NCBI GenBank assembly: GCA_002841295.1
Contig: PHEU01000005.1
Span: forward strand, 1-64,000
Source: Actinobacteria bacterium HGW-Actinobacteria-6
GTDB lineage: Bacteria > Actinomycetota > Coriobacteriia > Anaerosomatales > Anaerosomataceae
Direction: 5' to 3'
DNA length: 64,000 nucleotides
Both the position numbers and the translations under genes were made by a program. The notes below the pieces were generated by a model. The model was not told the origin of the DNA. It ran no database searches and was given only the letters and a program-made list of their open reading frames with translations. Positions 24,578 through 33,579 of the stretch are shown in pieces. Position 1 is the stretch's first letter. The number at the start of each line of letters is the position of its first letter.

Positions 24578-25927
24578 TTAGAACGATGCCCAGTTCACCG
24601 ATTCGCTGAAGGCCGGGTGCACCGCAGCCGAAGATCGCAGCTGCTCGAGCGTTGACCGACTGCGCACTGCCAGAGCCAATGGGTAGATCAGGTCGCTTGC
24701 GCGCTCTCCCGCGATGTGACCGCCGATGACAATGCCGGTGTCCTTCTCGGCAATGATCTTGACGAGGCCATGTCGCGTGTCGGAGATGATTGCGGCACCA
24801 AGGTACTCAAACGTCGTCGAATGGCTCTCAATCGCGATTCCTGCGCTTCCGGCCGCTTCTTCGGTGAGCCCGGTCTGCGCAAGTTCCGGCACCGTGAAGC
24901 ATGCAAAGGGAGTACCGCCCGTGTCTGGAACCACGGCCGCGCCTTCAAGAATGGTGCGAGCCACGCTTCGTCCATGGATTGAGGCGATAGGTGTGTGCTG
25001 TTCGCGCGAAGCTGCATCGCCGACAAAGAACACTCGCTGGTTGCTTGAGTGAAGTGCCGGGTCAAGAACGACTCGTCCCCGCTGATCAAGGTCCACGCCA
25101 GCTACATCAAGGCCGAGGCCGTCATATGCCGGGCGTCGGCCAATCGCTGCAAGGACCCGCTCGGCACGCAGAGTGAGAGGCTCATCGCCCACGGAGTACG
25201 AGACCGTGATATCTCCGCGGTCGCCGGCAAGACTTGTGAGCGTGGCTCCCGTGACGAACCTCACCCCGAGTCCTTCGAGAGCGGTCCGGGCGATGGCGAC
25301 ACAATCGCGGTCGAACGGCGCAAGGATCGTCGCTCCGCGGGAAAGCACCGTGACCGACGTGCCGAATGATGCATAGATCCCTGCGAACTCAAGCGAGACA
25401 TAGCCAGCTCCGATGATGCAGAGCGACTTTGGGAGCTCCTGGAACCGGAGCGCGGTCTCGCTCGTGTCAGCGAACTCAGCCCCGGGGACCGTCAACGGAA
25501 TCGGGACTGCACCGGTGGCAACGATGACGTGCTCGGCTTCAATCTCGCGGCCTCCTATGTCGAGGGTCTCGGGGCTCAGGAAGCGCGCGCGTGCTTTGAC
25601 GAGTTCGATGCCGAGCGATGACAGGATGCCGTCCTGGTCGCCGGCGTACGTCTCCTGGGAGTGCCACTTCCATGCGAGCACGGCGGGCCAGTCGATAGCT
25701 GGCGCGCCGCCGTTGACCCCAAACTGCGCTGCGCGTCCGAGACCGCGCACGACGGCGCCTGCATGGTAGAGCGCCTTCTTCGGCATACAGCCCCGCCACA
25801 GGCACGTGCCGCCAACGCGATCAGGCTCGGCTATCAGTACGTGTCGCCCGGCATGGGCAAGCGCGCGAGCCGCCGCACTGCCTGCTGCTCCAGCACCGAC
25901 AACAACTATCTCAATTTGTTCGGGCAT
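24578..25927 (-). CDS. FAD-dependent pyridine nucleotide-disulfide oxidoreductase
   Basis: 449 residues; ATG at 25927-25925 with AGGAGC upstream. FAD site VVVGAGAAGSAAA (residues 8-20), redox-active disulfide GGTCLWRGCMPKK (Cys42, Cys47), NAD(P) site CIIGAGYVSLEFAG, a second FAD segment VFFVGDAAS, and the C-terminal active-site base pair HPAFSE (His437, Glu442). This is the dihydrolipoamide dehydrogenase/glutathione reductase/mercuric reductase family. It lacks the N-terminal metal-binding and C-terminal CC residues of MerA, and no 2-oxoacid dehydrogenase genes are near, so the substrate is unknown. Confidence 0.9.
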   Translation of the reverse strand: MPEQIEIVVVGAGAAGSAAARALAHAGRHVLIAEPDRVGGTCLWRGCMPKKALYHAGAVVRGLGRAAQFGVNGGAPAIDWPAVLAWKWHSQETYAGDQDGILSSLGIELVKARARFLSPETLDIGGREIEAEHVIVATGAVPIPLTVPGAEFADTSETALRFQELPKSLCIIGAGYVSLEFAGIYASFGTSVTVLSRGATILAPFDRDCVAIARTALEGLGVRFVTGATLTSLAGDRGDITVSYSVGDEPLTLRAERVLAAIGRRPAYDGLGLDVAGVDLDQRGRVVLDPALHSSNQRVFFVGDAASREQHTPIASIHGRSVARTILEGAAVVPDTGGTPFACFTVPELAQTGLTEEAAGSAGIAIESHSTTFEYLGAAIISDTRHGLVKIIAEKDTGIVIGGHIAGERASDLIYPLALAVRSRSTLEQLRSSAAVHPAFSESVNWASF

Positions 25928-25942
25928 GAGGCGCTCCTGGTG

Positions 25943-25948
25943 GTAGAC
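25943..25948 (+). promoter_or_regulatory. Candidate -10 box giving a leaderless ABC-F mRNA
   Basis: TAGACT preceded by TGG (extended -10 form) lies 9 bases before the GTG start at 25958. No ribosome-binding site is visible, so the transcript may start at or next to the start codon. Only 30 bases separate this start from the divergent oxidoreductase start. Confidence 0.35.
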
Positions 25949-25957
25949 TGACGTGTT

Positions 25958-27925
25958 GTGATTATCACCGTAGATCATGTGACGAAAACCGTTGGTGAAC
26001 GCGTCCTATTCCAGGACGCGTTTCTGCGCGTTGGCGTCCGAGACAGAATCGCCCTCGTCGGACCTAACGGCGCGGGCAAAACGACGCTGCTCGAAATCAT
26101 CGCCGGCGAGCAGGATCCCGAAGAGGGTCGCATCATCCTTGCGCGCGACGCGACGATCGGCTATCTCAAGCAAGAGGCCATCGAGATGGCCGGACGCAGC
26201 GTTCTTGCAGAGGTCCTGTCAGCGGCCTCCGAGGCAACATCTATCGAGCACAGGCTTCACCTGCTCGAGGAGCAGATGGCCGACGGCGAAGACGCAGAGC
26301 ATCTGCTCGGCGAGTACGGCCGCCTGCGTGACCGATACGAGCATCTCGGCGGATACACCATTGAGTCAGATGCGCGTGCCGTTCTCATGGGTCTTGGGTT
26401 CAAAGAACATGACCTGGTACGCGATTGCGTTGAGTTCTCTGGCGGATGGCTCATGCGCATCGCCATGGCGAAGCTTCTGCTTCGCCAGCCTGATGTGCTG
26501 CTGCTCGACGAGCCGACAAACCACCTGGACCTTGAGTCAGTCACCTGGCTCGAGACGTTCCTGCGCGGGTACGATGGCGCGATCCTCATCGTCAGCCACG
26601 ACCGTGCGTTCATGGACGGACTTGTTGACCATGTTGCCGAGATCGACCTCAAGACGCTCACGGTCTACCCGGGAACGTATGACGGGTTCATCAAGCAAAA
26701 GGCTCTCGCGCTCGAGCAGCTGAAGGCCGCGTACGAACAGCAGCAGCGCGAGATCGCCCATATGGAAGCGTTCATTGAGCGCTTCCGCTCCAAGAACACC
26801 AAAGCCAAGCAGGCTCAAGATCGCCAGAAGAAGCTCGACAAGATGGTGCGACTCGAGATTCCCGAGGAGCGCAAGACCGTCAAGTTCCGCTTCCCGCAGC
26901 CTGCGCGGACCGGCGAAGAGGTTATTCGACTCTCGAGCGTGGCCAAGTCGTATGGACCGCTGGTCGTGTACGACAAACTCGACCTGGCGCTGTATCGCGG
27001 CGACAAAGTCGCACTCGTTGGCCCGAACGGCGCCGGCAAGTCGACGCTTCTCAAGATGCTTGCCGGCGAGCTTGCACCGGATTCGGGCGATCGTGTCCTC
27101 GGCCACAGCGTCTCGGTCGCTTACTTTGCACAGCATCAGCTTGAAGCGCTTGATGTAAGGCGTACGGTTCTCGATGAACTCGCTAGTGCGGCTCCGGGGT
27201 GGACGCCGATGGAATGCCGTCGTCTTCTCGGCGCGTTCCTGTTTGTAGGCAACGACGTCATGAAGAAGGTGAAGGTGCTCTCCGGCGGAGAGCGCGCGAG
27301 GCTGGCGCTGGCGAAGCTCCTGGTGCAGCCGGCACCGCTTTTGTGCGTGGACGAGCCGACCAACCACCTCGACATCACCTCAAGTGACGTGCTCGAGCAG
27401 GCACTCAAGATGTACACCGGCACGCTTGTGCTCATCACCCACGATCGGCATCTAATCCGCAGTGTCGCGAACAAGGTCGTTGAGGTTCGCGATGGCGGTG
27501 CGCGTGTCTATGAGGGCGACTATGACTACTACCTGTTCAAGCGGGAGCAGTCCGGCGCCGGCTCCGTTGATCCCGACGAGAAGTCGAAGCCTGAGCCCGA
27601 GCACAAGGTCAAGAAGTCCTCGGAGCAGTCAGGCTACAAGAGTAAAGAACAGAAGCGCCTTGAGGCGGAGTCGCGCAATCAGGCATACCGTGCGACCAAG
27701 GAGCTCAAGAAGACGCTGACGGTGCTCGACAAGCAGCTTGCCGAGACACAGGCGCGTCACGCAGAGTTGATCGCCGAGATGGCCGATCCCGAGGTCTACG
27801 AGAACCAGGCACGGTTTGACAAGGTGATGGGGGAGTACAACACCGTCAAGCCGAAACTCAAGGAGCTCGAAGCGCAGTGGCTCAAGGCATCCGAGGCTGT
27901 GGAGGCGGCCGACGGGACTTTGTAA
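25958..27925 (+). CDS. ABC-F family ATP-binding protein
   Basis: 655 residues with two ATPase domains and no membrane segment. Domain 1: Walker A GPNGAGKT (about 35), signature [16 protein letters not shown], Walker [14 protein letters not shown]. Then the linker (about 245-320) rich in Lys/Glu ([19 protein letters not shown]). Domain 2: GPNGAGKS (about 358), [29 protein letters not shown]-terminal coiled coil (about 550-650) resembles that of Uup/EttA-type proteins. These act on the ribosome during translation; the C-terminal coil suggests a Uup-like member. GTG 25958 has no clear Shine-Dalgarno; see the regulatory note on the 30-base divergent gap. Confidence 0.92.
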   Translation: MIITVDHVTKTVGERVLFQDAFLRVGVRDRIALVGPNGAGKTTLLEIIAGEQDPEEGRIILARDATIGYLKQEAIEMAGRSVLAEVLSAASEATSIEHRLHLLEEQMADGEDAEHLLGEYGRLRDRYEHLGGYTIESDARAVLMGLGFKEHDLVRDCVEFSGGWLMRIAMAKLLLRQPDVLLLDEPTNHLDLESVTWLETFLRGYDGAILIVSHDRAFMDGLVDHVAEIDLKTLTVYPGTYDGFIKQKALALEQLKAAYEQQQREIAHMEAFIERFRSKNTKAKQAQDRQKKLDKMVRLEIPEERKTVKFRFPQPARTGEEVIRLSSVAKSYGPLVVYDKLDLALYRGDKVALVGPNGAGKSTLLKMLAGELAPDSGDRVLGHSVSVAYFAQHQLEALDVRRTVLDELASAAPGWTPMECRRLLGAFLFVGNDVMKKVKVLSGGERARLALAKLLVQPAPLLCVDEPTNHLDITSSDVLEQALKMYTGTLVLITHDRHLIRSVANKVVEVRDGGARVYEGDYDYYLFKREQSGAGSVDPDEKSKPEPEHKVKKSSEQSGYKSKEQKRLEAESRNQAYRATKELKKTLTVLDKQLAETQARHAELIAEMADPEVYENQARFDKVMGEYNTVKPKLKELEAQWLKASEAVEAADGTL

Positions 27926-27939
27926 CAATGTTTACAAAG
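27918..27939. promoter_or_regulatory. Inverted-repeat operator candidate over the nuo promoter -35 box
   Basis: CTTTGTAA-caatgt-TTACAAAG: perfect 8-bp arms with a 6-base spacer. It overlaps the end of the ABC-F gene and covers the predicted -35 hexamer. Its form (TTGTAA...TTACAA) is reminiscent of binding sites of redox regulators such as Rex, but it is not a consensus match. A related repeat lies at 28043-28064. Confidence 0.6.
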
Positions 27940-27960
27940 TATTGCCGGTTCTGCTATAAA
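27931..27960 (+). promoter_or_regulatory. Promoter of the nuo operon
   Basis: TTTACA (27931-27936), 18-base spacer, TATAAA (27955-27960). The predicted leader is about 130 bases before the nuoA start. Confidence 0.6.
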
Positions 27961-28042
27961 CCCCATATATCGCGTCTGTGATGGTTGGCCCACACAGGGG
28001 GACAAAGGCAAAGAGGCCGTCAGACGTGCGACGTTGTAAGTC

Positions 28043-28064
28043 TGTAACTTTGTGTTACAAAGTT
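28043..28064. promoter_or_regulatory. Second inverted repeat in the nuo leader
   Basis: Two overlapping palindromes: TGTAAC-tttgt-GTTACA (28043-28059) and AACTTTGT-gtt-ACAAAGTT (28046-28064). The elements TGTAAC and TTACAAAG are shared with 27918-27939, so the same protein may bind both. Confidence 0.55.
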
Positions 28065-28096
28065 TGCGCCGTACTGCGGGAGGGGTGAGGGAGCAG

Positions 28097-28459
28097 GTGG
28101 GATCGTCCGAGAATGTCCTCTTCGCTATCGGCCTTGCTGCCGGTCCCGTGTTGTTTCTTCTCGTCCTCATTACGCTCAATTCGCTTCTCTCCCCAAAGAA
28201 CCCCAACCCGATCAAGTCATCGAACTACGAGTGCGGTATTCCGCAGGCTAGTTCTCCTTGGCTTCCGGTAAATGTGCGATTTGCAGACGTTGCACTGCTG
28301 TTCGTCCTATTTGATGCCGAGACGGCTTTGCTCTTCGCCGTTGCGCCTGCCGTTCGTGGCTCTGTCGCCGGTCTCATCGAGGTCGCTGTGTTCGCCGGTT
28401 TCCTCGGATTTGGACTGCTGTACGCCTGGCGCAAGGGGGCTTTGAAGTGGCCTTCGTAG
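28097..28459 (+). CDS. nuoA: NADH-quinone oxidoreductase subunit A
   Basis: 120 residues from GTG 28097, which follows GAGGGAG (28086-28092) at good spacing; in-frame GTG 28085 lies too close to its GGAGG. Three membrane segments, the conserved SSNYECGIP loop (quinone-site region) and FDAETALLF. It is a membrane subunit at the junction of the arms of complex I. First gene of the nuo operon; it overlaps nuoB by 13 bases. Confidence 0.93.
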   Translation: MGSSENVLFAIGLAAGPVLFLLVLITLNSLLSPKNPNPIKSSNYECGIPQASSPWLPVNVRFADVALLFVLFDAETALLFAVAPAVRGSVAGLIEVAVFAGFLGFGLLYAWRKGALKWPS

Positions 28460-29034
28460 ACGATCTTGGCGCTGCCCTCGACAAGACGCCCGGCGGGGGG
28501 ATCATTCTCACGTCGCTCGACGCAGTGATGGACTGGTCTCGTGGCAAGTCGCTGTGGATGATGCCGATGGGTACCGCGTGCTGCGCTATGGAACTTATCG
28601 CCGCGTCATTCTCGCGCTTCGACTTTGACCGTCACGGGTCGATCCCGCGCCCTGATCCGCGACACTGCGATGTGATGGTGGTGGCCGGCACGATCACACG
28701 GAAGATGGCGCCGGCGGTCAAGCGGCTCTACGAACAGATGCCCGATCCCAAGTGGGTCATTGCGATGGGCAACTGTGCCGTGTCTGGCGGCATCTTCTAC
28801 TACGACACGTACTCGGTCATCCGCGGCGTGGATGAATTCCTGCCCGTTGATGTGTACATCTCCGGTTGCCCGCCTCGGCCAGAGGCATTGCAGGACGCGA
28901 TTCTGCGTCTACGCGAACAGGTAGCCACTGACTCGATCGTGCCGGGTCGTGATCGTCAGCTCAACACGATACTGCCGACACCCGGATCACCCCGGAAGGG
29001 CGATTCTGCCGCTGCGGACGGTGATGATTCGTGA
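28447..29034 (+). CDS. nuoB: NADH-quinone oxidoreductase subunit B
   Basis: 195 residues, GTG start. Ligands of the terminal 4Fe-4S cluster N2 are present: Cys45 and Cys46 (GTACCAMEL), Cys110 (GNCAVSGG), Cys141 (GCPPRPE). It passes electrons to quinone at the interface with NuoD. A C-terminal tail of about 25 polar residues is longer than the core needs. It overlaps nuoA and nuoC. Confidence 0.96.
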   Translation: MAFVDDLGAALDKTPGGGIILTSLDAVMDWSRGKSLWMMPMGTACCAMELIAASFSRFDFDRHGSIPRPDPRHCDVMVVAGTITRKMAPAVKRLYEQMPDPKWVIAMGNCAVSGGIFYYDTYSVIRGVDEFLPVDVYISGCPPRPEALQDAILRLREQVATDSIVPGRDRQLNTILPTPGSPRKGDSAAADGDDS

Positions 29035-29492
29035 ACATCGACGAACTCCGCGAGCATCTGTGCTCGACGTATCCGGATCTCTGCCCGCTGTTCTCGGTGG
29101 AGTACGGCGACGGCATGCTCATGGTCGATTCCTCCAGGCTGCACGAGGCCGCCAGTGATCTTCGCGATCTTGGCTTCGACCGCCTCGGCATGGTGACTGC
29201 GGTTGATACCGGTGATGAGTTCGAACTCGTCTATCGGGTGCAGTCACGCGAGATGCACGCTGGCATCTTCGTCAAGACGCGCGTGGCGCGAGATGTCGCC
29301 TCGATCGCGTCGGTCAACGACTTGTGGCCTGCCGCGAACTGGCAGGAGCGCGAGGTCTTCGACATGTTCGGCATCGTGTTCGAGGGTCATCCGGACCTCC
29401 GTCGCATCTTGCTCACGGATGACTGGGTGGGCTACCCACTTCGCAAGGACTACGAGGACGAGCGCATCATCCGCCGGCCGGACTACATCTAG
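29031..29492 (+). CDS. nuoC: NADH-quinone oxidoreductase subunit C
   Basis: 153 residues, a short but typical bacterial NuoC (30-kDa subunit). The signature [20 protein letters not shown] is complete, followed by PLRKDY. It is a scaffold subunit of the peripheral arm. It overlaps nuoB by 4 bases and is separate from nuoD, not fused as in some Gammaproteobacteria. Confidence 0.95.
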   Translation: MNIDELREHLCSTYPDLCPLFSVEYGDGMLMVDSSRLHEAASDLRDLGFDRLGMVTAVDTGDEFELVYRVQSREMHAGIFVKTRVARDVASIASVNDLWPAANWQEREVFDMFGIVFEGHPDLRRILLTDDWVGYPLRKDYEDERIIRRPDYI

Positions 29493-29504
29493 GGAGGTGC
29501 GACC

Positions 29505-30599
29505 ATGACCGAGCAGACTATCGTCAACATAGGCCCGTCGCACCCGTCCACGCACGGCGTCTGCCGCGTTATCGTCACGCTCGACGGAGAGACTGTCGTG
29601 CATGCTGAGCCGGTCATCGGCCACCTCCATCGCGGCATCGAGAAGATGGCCGAGAACCGCACGTACCTGCAGGTAGTCCCGCTGACAGACCGACTCGATT
29701 ACGTGGGCAGCATGTACGCGAACTGGGCGTATTGCCGCTCGGTCGAGCGCCTCGCCGGCATTCGTGTTCCTGAGCGTGCCGAGTACATCCGCGTGATCGT
29801 CTGCGAGCTGCAGCGCATCGCGAGCCACATGATGGGCATCGGCTCGACTGGCGCAGACACCGGCGCCACAAGCGCGTTCATGTACACGTTCGCGCAGCGC
29901 GACCACGTGGTCGAGCTCTTCGAGGCGCTCTGCGGCGCGAGACTCACGTACAATTACGTCCGCCCCGGCGGCGTATCGATGGACCTGCCGGATGGCTGGG
30001 TCGAGCAATGCCGTGCGTTCACCGCGCAGCACCCCCCGGTCATGATGGAGATCGACCGGCTGCTCTTCGGCAATGTCATCGCCCGTGCTCGCCTCAAGGG
30101 CGTGGGCGTTCTTACGCCGGAAGACGCCGTTGGTTGGGGCACCTCGGGGCCGGTCGCTCGCGGCTCCGGTGTTGACTGGGACCTCCGCCGAGACGACCCG
30201 TACTCGGTGTATCCGCGCTTCGACTTCCAGATTCCGCTCGGCGAGATCGGTGACTGCTACGACAGGGCGCGCGTGAGACTCTGGGAGTGCGTGGAGAGCT
30301 GCAAGATCATCAACCAGGCGCTTGACCAGATAGAGCCCGGCTCGGTGCATGCCGAAGGACTCCCGCGCCTGCTGGCGCCGCGTCCGGGCGATGCATACGA
30401 CCACATCGAAAGCGCCCGCGGATCGCTCGGCGTGTACCTCGTGAGCGACGGCTCTCCGCGTCCGTATCGCATGAAGGTGCGCTCACCTGCGTTCTGCAAC
30501 CTCGCGGTGCTCCCGCTTCTTGCCGAGGGACACACGCTCTCGGACCTCATCGTCATAATCGGATCGCTCGACCCCGTCTTTGGCGAGGTGGACCGATGA
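29505..30599 (+). CDS. nuoD: NADH-quinone oxidoreductase subunit D
   Basis: 364 residues, ATG with GGGAGGTG upstream. The 49-kDa signature begins GPSHPSTHG (with the quinone-site His) and HRGIEKMAE; the C-terminus ends DPVFGEVDR as usual. It forms the quinone cavity with NuoB. It overlaps nuoH by 4 bases; in the standard order nuoE, nuoF and nuoG would lie between these two genes, and here they do not. Confidence 0.96.
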   Translation: MTEQTIVNIGPSHPSTHGVCRVIVTLDGETVVHAEPVIGHLHRGIEKMAENRTYLQVVPLTDRLDYVGSMYANWAYCRSVERLAGIRVPERAEYIRVIVCELQRIASHMMGIGSTGADTGATSAFMYTFAQRDHVVELFEALCGARLTYNYVRPGGVSMDLPDGWVEQCRAFTAQHPPVMMEIDRLLFGNVIARARLKGVGVLTPEDAVGWGTSGPVARGSGVDWDLRRDDPYSVYPRFDFQIPLGEIGDCYDRARVRLWECVESCKIINQALDQIEPGSVHAEGLPRLLAPRPGDAYDHIESARGSLGVYLVSDGSPRPYRMKVRSPAFCNLAVLPLLAEGHTLSDLIVIIGSLDPVFGEVDR

Positions 30600-31543
30600 C
30601 GCTACTCTGGGGCTTCTTGTGGGGCGTAGCGGGCATGACGGTCATCGCCGTCGGCGCTATCCTCGGCGTGTGGTGGGAGCGTAAGGTCGCAGCGCGCATT
30701 CAAATGCGGTACGGTCCGCAGCAGATCGGGCCGTTCGGCTCGCTGCAGATGATCGCCGATGTCCCGAAGCTGCTCTTCAAAGAAGACATCATTCCTGACT
30801 CGGCAGACAAGCCGATCTTCAAGTACGCTCCGCTCTTCGTTTTCGGGCCGATCGCTGTCTCGATGGTGGTCATTCCGTTCTCGGCCGGGTGGGCTCCGCT
30901 CAACACGAGCGTCGGCGTGCTGTTCTTCCTCGCAGTGCCGTCGATCGAGGTCATCGCGATCCTGCTCTCGGCATGGGCGAGTCACAACACGCTCTCAACG
31001 CTCGGCGGCATCCGCGCCACTGCGCAGATGATCAGCTACGAGGTGCCGCGGTCGCTTGCGGTGCTGGCGATCGTGCTCTTGGCCGGATCGCTTCGCCCGC
31101 TCGACGTCGTCGACGCCTGGCGCTGGTGGTGGCTGCCGCTCACGTTCATCGCGTTTCTCATCTACTTCATCGCATCGATCGCCGAGATGAACCGTGGCCC
31201 CTTTGACATCCCTGAAGCCGAGAGCGAGCTCGTCGCGGGCTACTTTGCGGATTACTCCGGCATGCGCTGGGCGTCGTTCATGATGGCCGAGTACGGCGGG
31301 ATGATCTCTGCGTCGCTCTTTGGTGCTGCTCTCTTCCTCGGCGCGGGTTGGCCGTTCACCGGAGCGCTCGGGGTCGTCGCGCTTATCGTCAAGACGATCG
31401 CGCTCATGACTATCGTCATGTGGGTCAAATGGACGCTCCCGCGCCTGCGGCAAGACCACCTGATGTCGTTCTGTTGGAAGGTGCTCACGCCGCTCGCGCT
31501 TGTGCAGCTTGTGATCGTAGGGGTGGTGCTTCCGTGGCTGTAG
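30596..31543 (+). CDS. nuoH: NADH-quinone oxidoreductase subunit H
   Basis: 315 residues with about eight membrane segments. Conserved features are the N-terminal ERKVAARIQMRYGPQ and the EMNRGPFDIPEAESELVAGY loop, which joins the quinone channel to the proton path. Its stop overlaps the start of the nuoI fusion gene by 10 bases. Confidence 0.95.
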   Translation: MTLLWGFLWGVAGMTVIAVGAILGVWWERKVAARIQMRYGPQQIGPFGSLQMIADVPKLLFKEDIIPDSADKPIFKYAPLFVFGPIAVSMVVIPFSAGWAPLNTSVGVLFFLAVPSIEVIAILLSAWASHNTLSTLGGIRATAQMISYEVPRSLAVLAIVLLAGSLRPLDVVDAWRWWWLPLTFIAFLIYFIASIAEMNRGPFDIPEAESELVAGYFADYSGMRWASFMMAEYGGMISASLFGAALFLGAGWPFTGALGVVALIVKTIALMTIVMWVKWTLPRLRQDHLMSFCWKVLTPLALVQLVIVGVVLPWL

Positions 31544-33579
31544 AACGCGACGACATCATCACTCCAGCGAGCGTCAGCAACGAGTATTCGCCCGGCGTGA
31601 AGGGCTTCCTTGAAGGCGTGCGCTCGCTTGTGACAGGACTTGGGATCACCGCGCGCATCAGCACCGAGAAGCCGGTGACCATCTGCTATCCGGCCGAGAA
31701 ATGGAGCGTCAGCCCTCGCTGGCGCGGTGCCCTCAGATTGCGCGGGGTTCTCGGCAGGGACGAGATTCCGCTCATCCGCGATGCCTCGGAGCTCTACAAC
31801 TCGGTCATCGAGGACCTCTACAAGGCCGAGCGTTTGCCGCCGTGCGTGGGTAACTGCCCCGCCAATGTCGACGCGCGCGGCCAGGGCTTCCTCATTGCCG
31901 AGGACCGCATTCCTGAAGCGTACGAGCTTGTCCGCGACCGCAACATATTGCCGGGTGTCCTCGGCCGAATCTGTCACCACCCGTGCGAGAGCGCTTGTCG
32001 GCGAAACTACTACGACGAGCCTGTCGCGATCAGACCGCTGCACCGATTTGCCTACGAGGAGTTCCAAAAGGTCGCCGCCGAGCGCCTCAAGCCGCTGCCT
32101 GTGACACAGGACAAGAGTGTCGCCGTTGTCGGCTCCGGACCGTCGGGTCTCACCGCTGCGTACGACCTTATGAAGCACGGCTACCGCGTTGTCATGTACG
32201 AACGCGAAGAGCGTCCCGGTGGGGCTCTGGGTAGCGGGGTCCCCGCGTATCGCTTGCCCCGGGACATTTTGTACAAGGAGATCGACGGGCTAGTCGCTCT
32301 TGGCATCGAGCTCCATTGCGGAGTCGAGATAGGGAAGTCCATGCCGCTAGCCGCGCTCCAGCGCGAGCACGCGGCAGTGCTCCTGGCCGTCGGCCTGCAA
32401 GAGAGTCGAATCCTTCCGATTCCAGGGCATGATGCAGAAGGCGTTGCCGGCGCACTCGAATTCCTCTGGGCCGCCAACAACAAGGGCGAGACGGGAGTCC
32501 GCGGCAAGAAGGTCTTCGTCATCGGCGGCGGCAACGTAGCCGTTGACGTCGCTCGCTGCGCGCTGCGGACGGGCGCAACCGAGGTTCGCCTCGCATCGCT
32601 TGAGTCCACCGAAGAGCTGCCGGCGCATCCCTGGGAGATCGAAGAGGCTCTCGACGAGGGCGTTATCGCGACGTGTTCGGTCGGTCCCGAAGAAGTGCTC
32701 ACGCAAGACGGCCACGTGACGGGAATGCGCGTCCGCGAGTGTCTCTCGGTGTTCGATGAGACCGGTCGTTTCTCACCGAAGTTCGGTACCGGGCTCTCTG
32801 ATTTCGAGTGCGACGTTGTCGTCTTCTCGATCGGTCAGGCCGCAAAGCTCGACACGCTTATCGCTGGAACCGAACTCCTGGTCTCGGGCCGCGGACAGCT
32901 GGTCGTCGACGGCACGCATTTCACTACCTCGGTCGACGGCGTCTTCGCGTGCGGCGAAGTTGTCACGGGCCCGGGTAGTGCGATCGGTTCCATCGCGACG
33001 GGCCATGAAGTCGCAACGTCGATGATCCGCTACCTCCAGGGGAATTCGCTCACCGACAACCGTACGCCTCGGCCGGTGCCGGTGTACTCCAAGTACGCCG
33101 TTGCGGACGTCACGGGTGTGGAGCGTTCGCGTTTGCGCTCGGTCATGCCGATGTCCAGGCCTGAGGACCGTGCCAAGGACTTCCGGCCTGTCGAGCTCGG
33201 CCTGACGCATCAGGAGGCCATGATCGAGGCTGCACGGTGCCTGCGCTGTCAGTCCGAGATCTGCGTGGGGTGCACATTCTGCGCGCGGACGTGTCCCGAT
33301 TACGCGATACAGGTAGAGCGCGTCGACGAGCCCGGCGGTCGGTGTCTCACGCGCTACGACCTCGATCTGACCAAGTGCGCATTCTGCGGTCTGTGTGCCG
33401 AGCAATGTCCGACCAACGCGCTCACGCACACCGGTCAATACGAACTCAGCTTCTTCCATCGCGATCTCATGGTATTCGACAAGGGCGAGATGCTTCGCTC
33501 GGGCGAAGGCACACGCGCTACCGGCCGAGACGGCATCACGCCTCCTCGCTGCAGTGCTCCGAAGCGAAGGGAGCTGTGA
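31534..33579 (+). CDS. NuoI with an inserted GltD-like FAD/Fe-S NAD(P)H oxidoreductase
   Basis: 681 residues from GTG 31534 (overlaps nuoH). Three parts in one unbroken frame. (1) Residues about 18-70 match the NuoI N-terminus: GFLEGVRSLVTGLG, then KPVTICYPAEKWSVSPRWRG. (2) Residues about 80-545 are a GltD-type module: N-terminal Fe-S domain with Cys104, Cys108 (CVGNC), Cys147, Cys151, Cys155 (CHHPCESAC); FAD site VVGSGPSGLTAA (about 199); second nucleotide site IGGGNVAVDVAR (about 330); FACGEVVTGPGSAIGSIATG near the end. (3) Residues about 565-660 are the NuoI double ferredoxin: Cys577-x2-Cys580-x2-Cys583-x3-Cys587 and Cys615-x2-Cys618-x2-Cys621-x3-Cys625, then a NuoI-like tail (FFHRDLMVFDKGEML). 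Two further cysteines (569, 572) precede the first cluster. The gene sits exactly where nuoI belongs. It probably feeds electrons from NAD(P)H through FAD and Fe-S into complex I, replacing NuoEFG; the direction and nucleotide are inference. Confidence 0.9.
   Translation: MAVERDDIITPASVSNEYSPGVKGFLEGVRSLVTGLGITARISTEKPVTICYPAEKWSVSPRWRGALRLRGVLGRDEIPLIRDASELYNSVIEDLYKAERLPPCVGNCPANVDARGQGFLIAEDRIPEAYELVRDRNILPGVLGRICHHPCESACRRNYYDEPVAIRPLHRFAYEEFQKVAAERLKPLPVTQDKSVAVVGSGPSGLTAAYDLMKHGYRVVMYEREERPGGALGSGVPAYRLPRDILYKEIDGLVALGIELHCGVEIGKSMPLAALQREHAAVLLAVGLQESRILPIPGHDAEGVAGALEFLWAANNKGETGVRGKKVFVIGGGNVAVDVARCALRTGATEVRLASLESTEELPAHPWEIEEALDEGVIATCSVGPEEVLTQDGHVTGMRVRECLSVFDETGRFSPKFGTGLSDFECDVVVFSIGQAAKLDTLIAGTELLVSGRGQLVVDGTHFTTSVDGVFACGEVVTGPGSAIGSIATGHEVATSMIRYLQGNSLTDNRTPRPVPVYSKYAVADVTGVERSRLRSVMPMSRPEDRAKDFRPVELGLTHQEAMIEAARCLRCQSEICVGCTFCARTCPDYAIQVERVDEPGGRCLTRYDLDLTKCAFCGLCAEQCPTNALTHTGQYELSFFHRDLMVFDKGEMLRSGEGTRATGRDGITPPRCSAPKRREL

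Noticed and set aside
24578-25927. Mercuric reductase
   Set aside because: The redox disulfide fits, but the C-terminal vicinal cysteines and any mer genes are missing.
27981-28088. 35-codon ATG frame in the nuo leader, ending just before nuoA
   Set aside because: No ribosome-binding site, its codons run through the second inverted repeat, and no leader-peptide feature such as a run of one amino acid is seen.
31534-33579. Possibility that the NuoI-GltD protein is an assembly or frameshift artefact
   Set aside because: The frame is unbroken from the nuoI-like N-terminus to the nuoI-like C-terminus, codon use is uniform, all functional cysteines are present, and both ends overlap neighbouring nuo genes in normal fashion.
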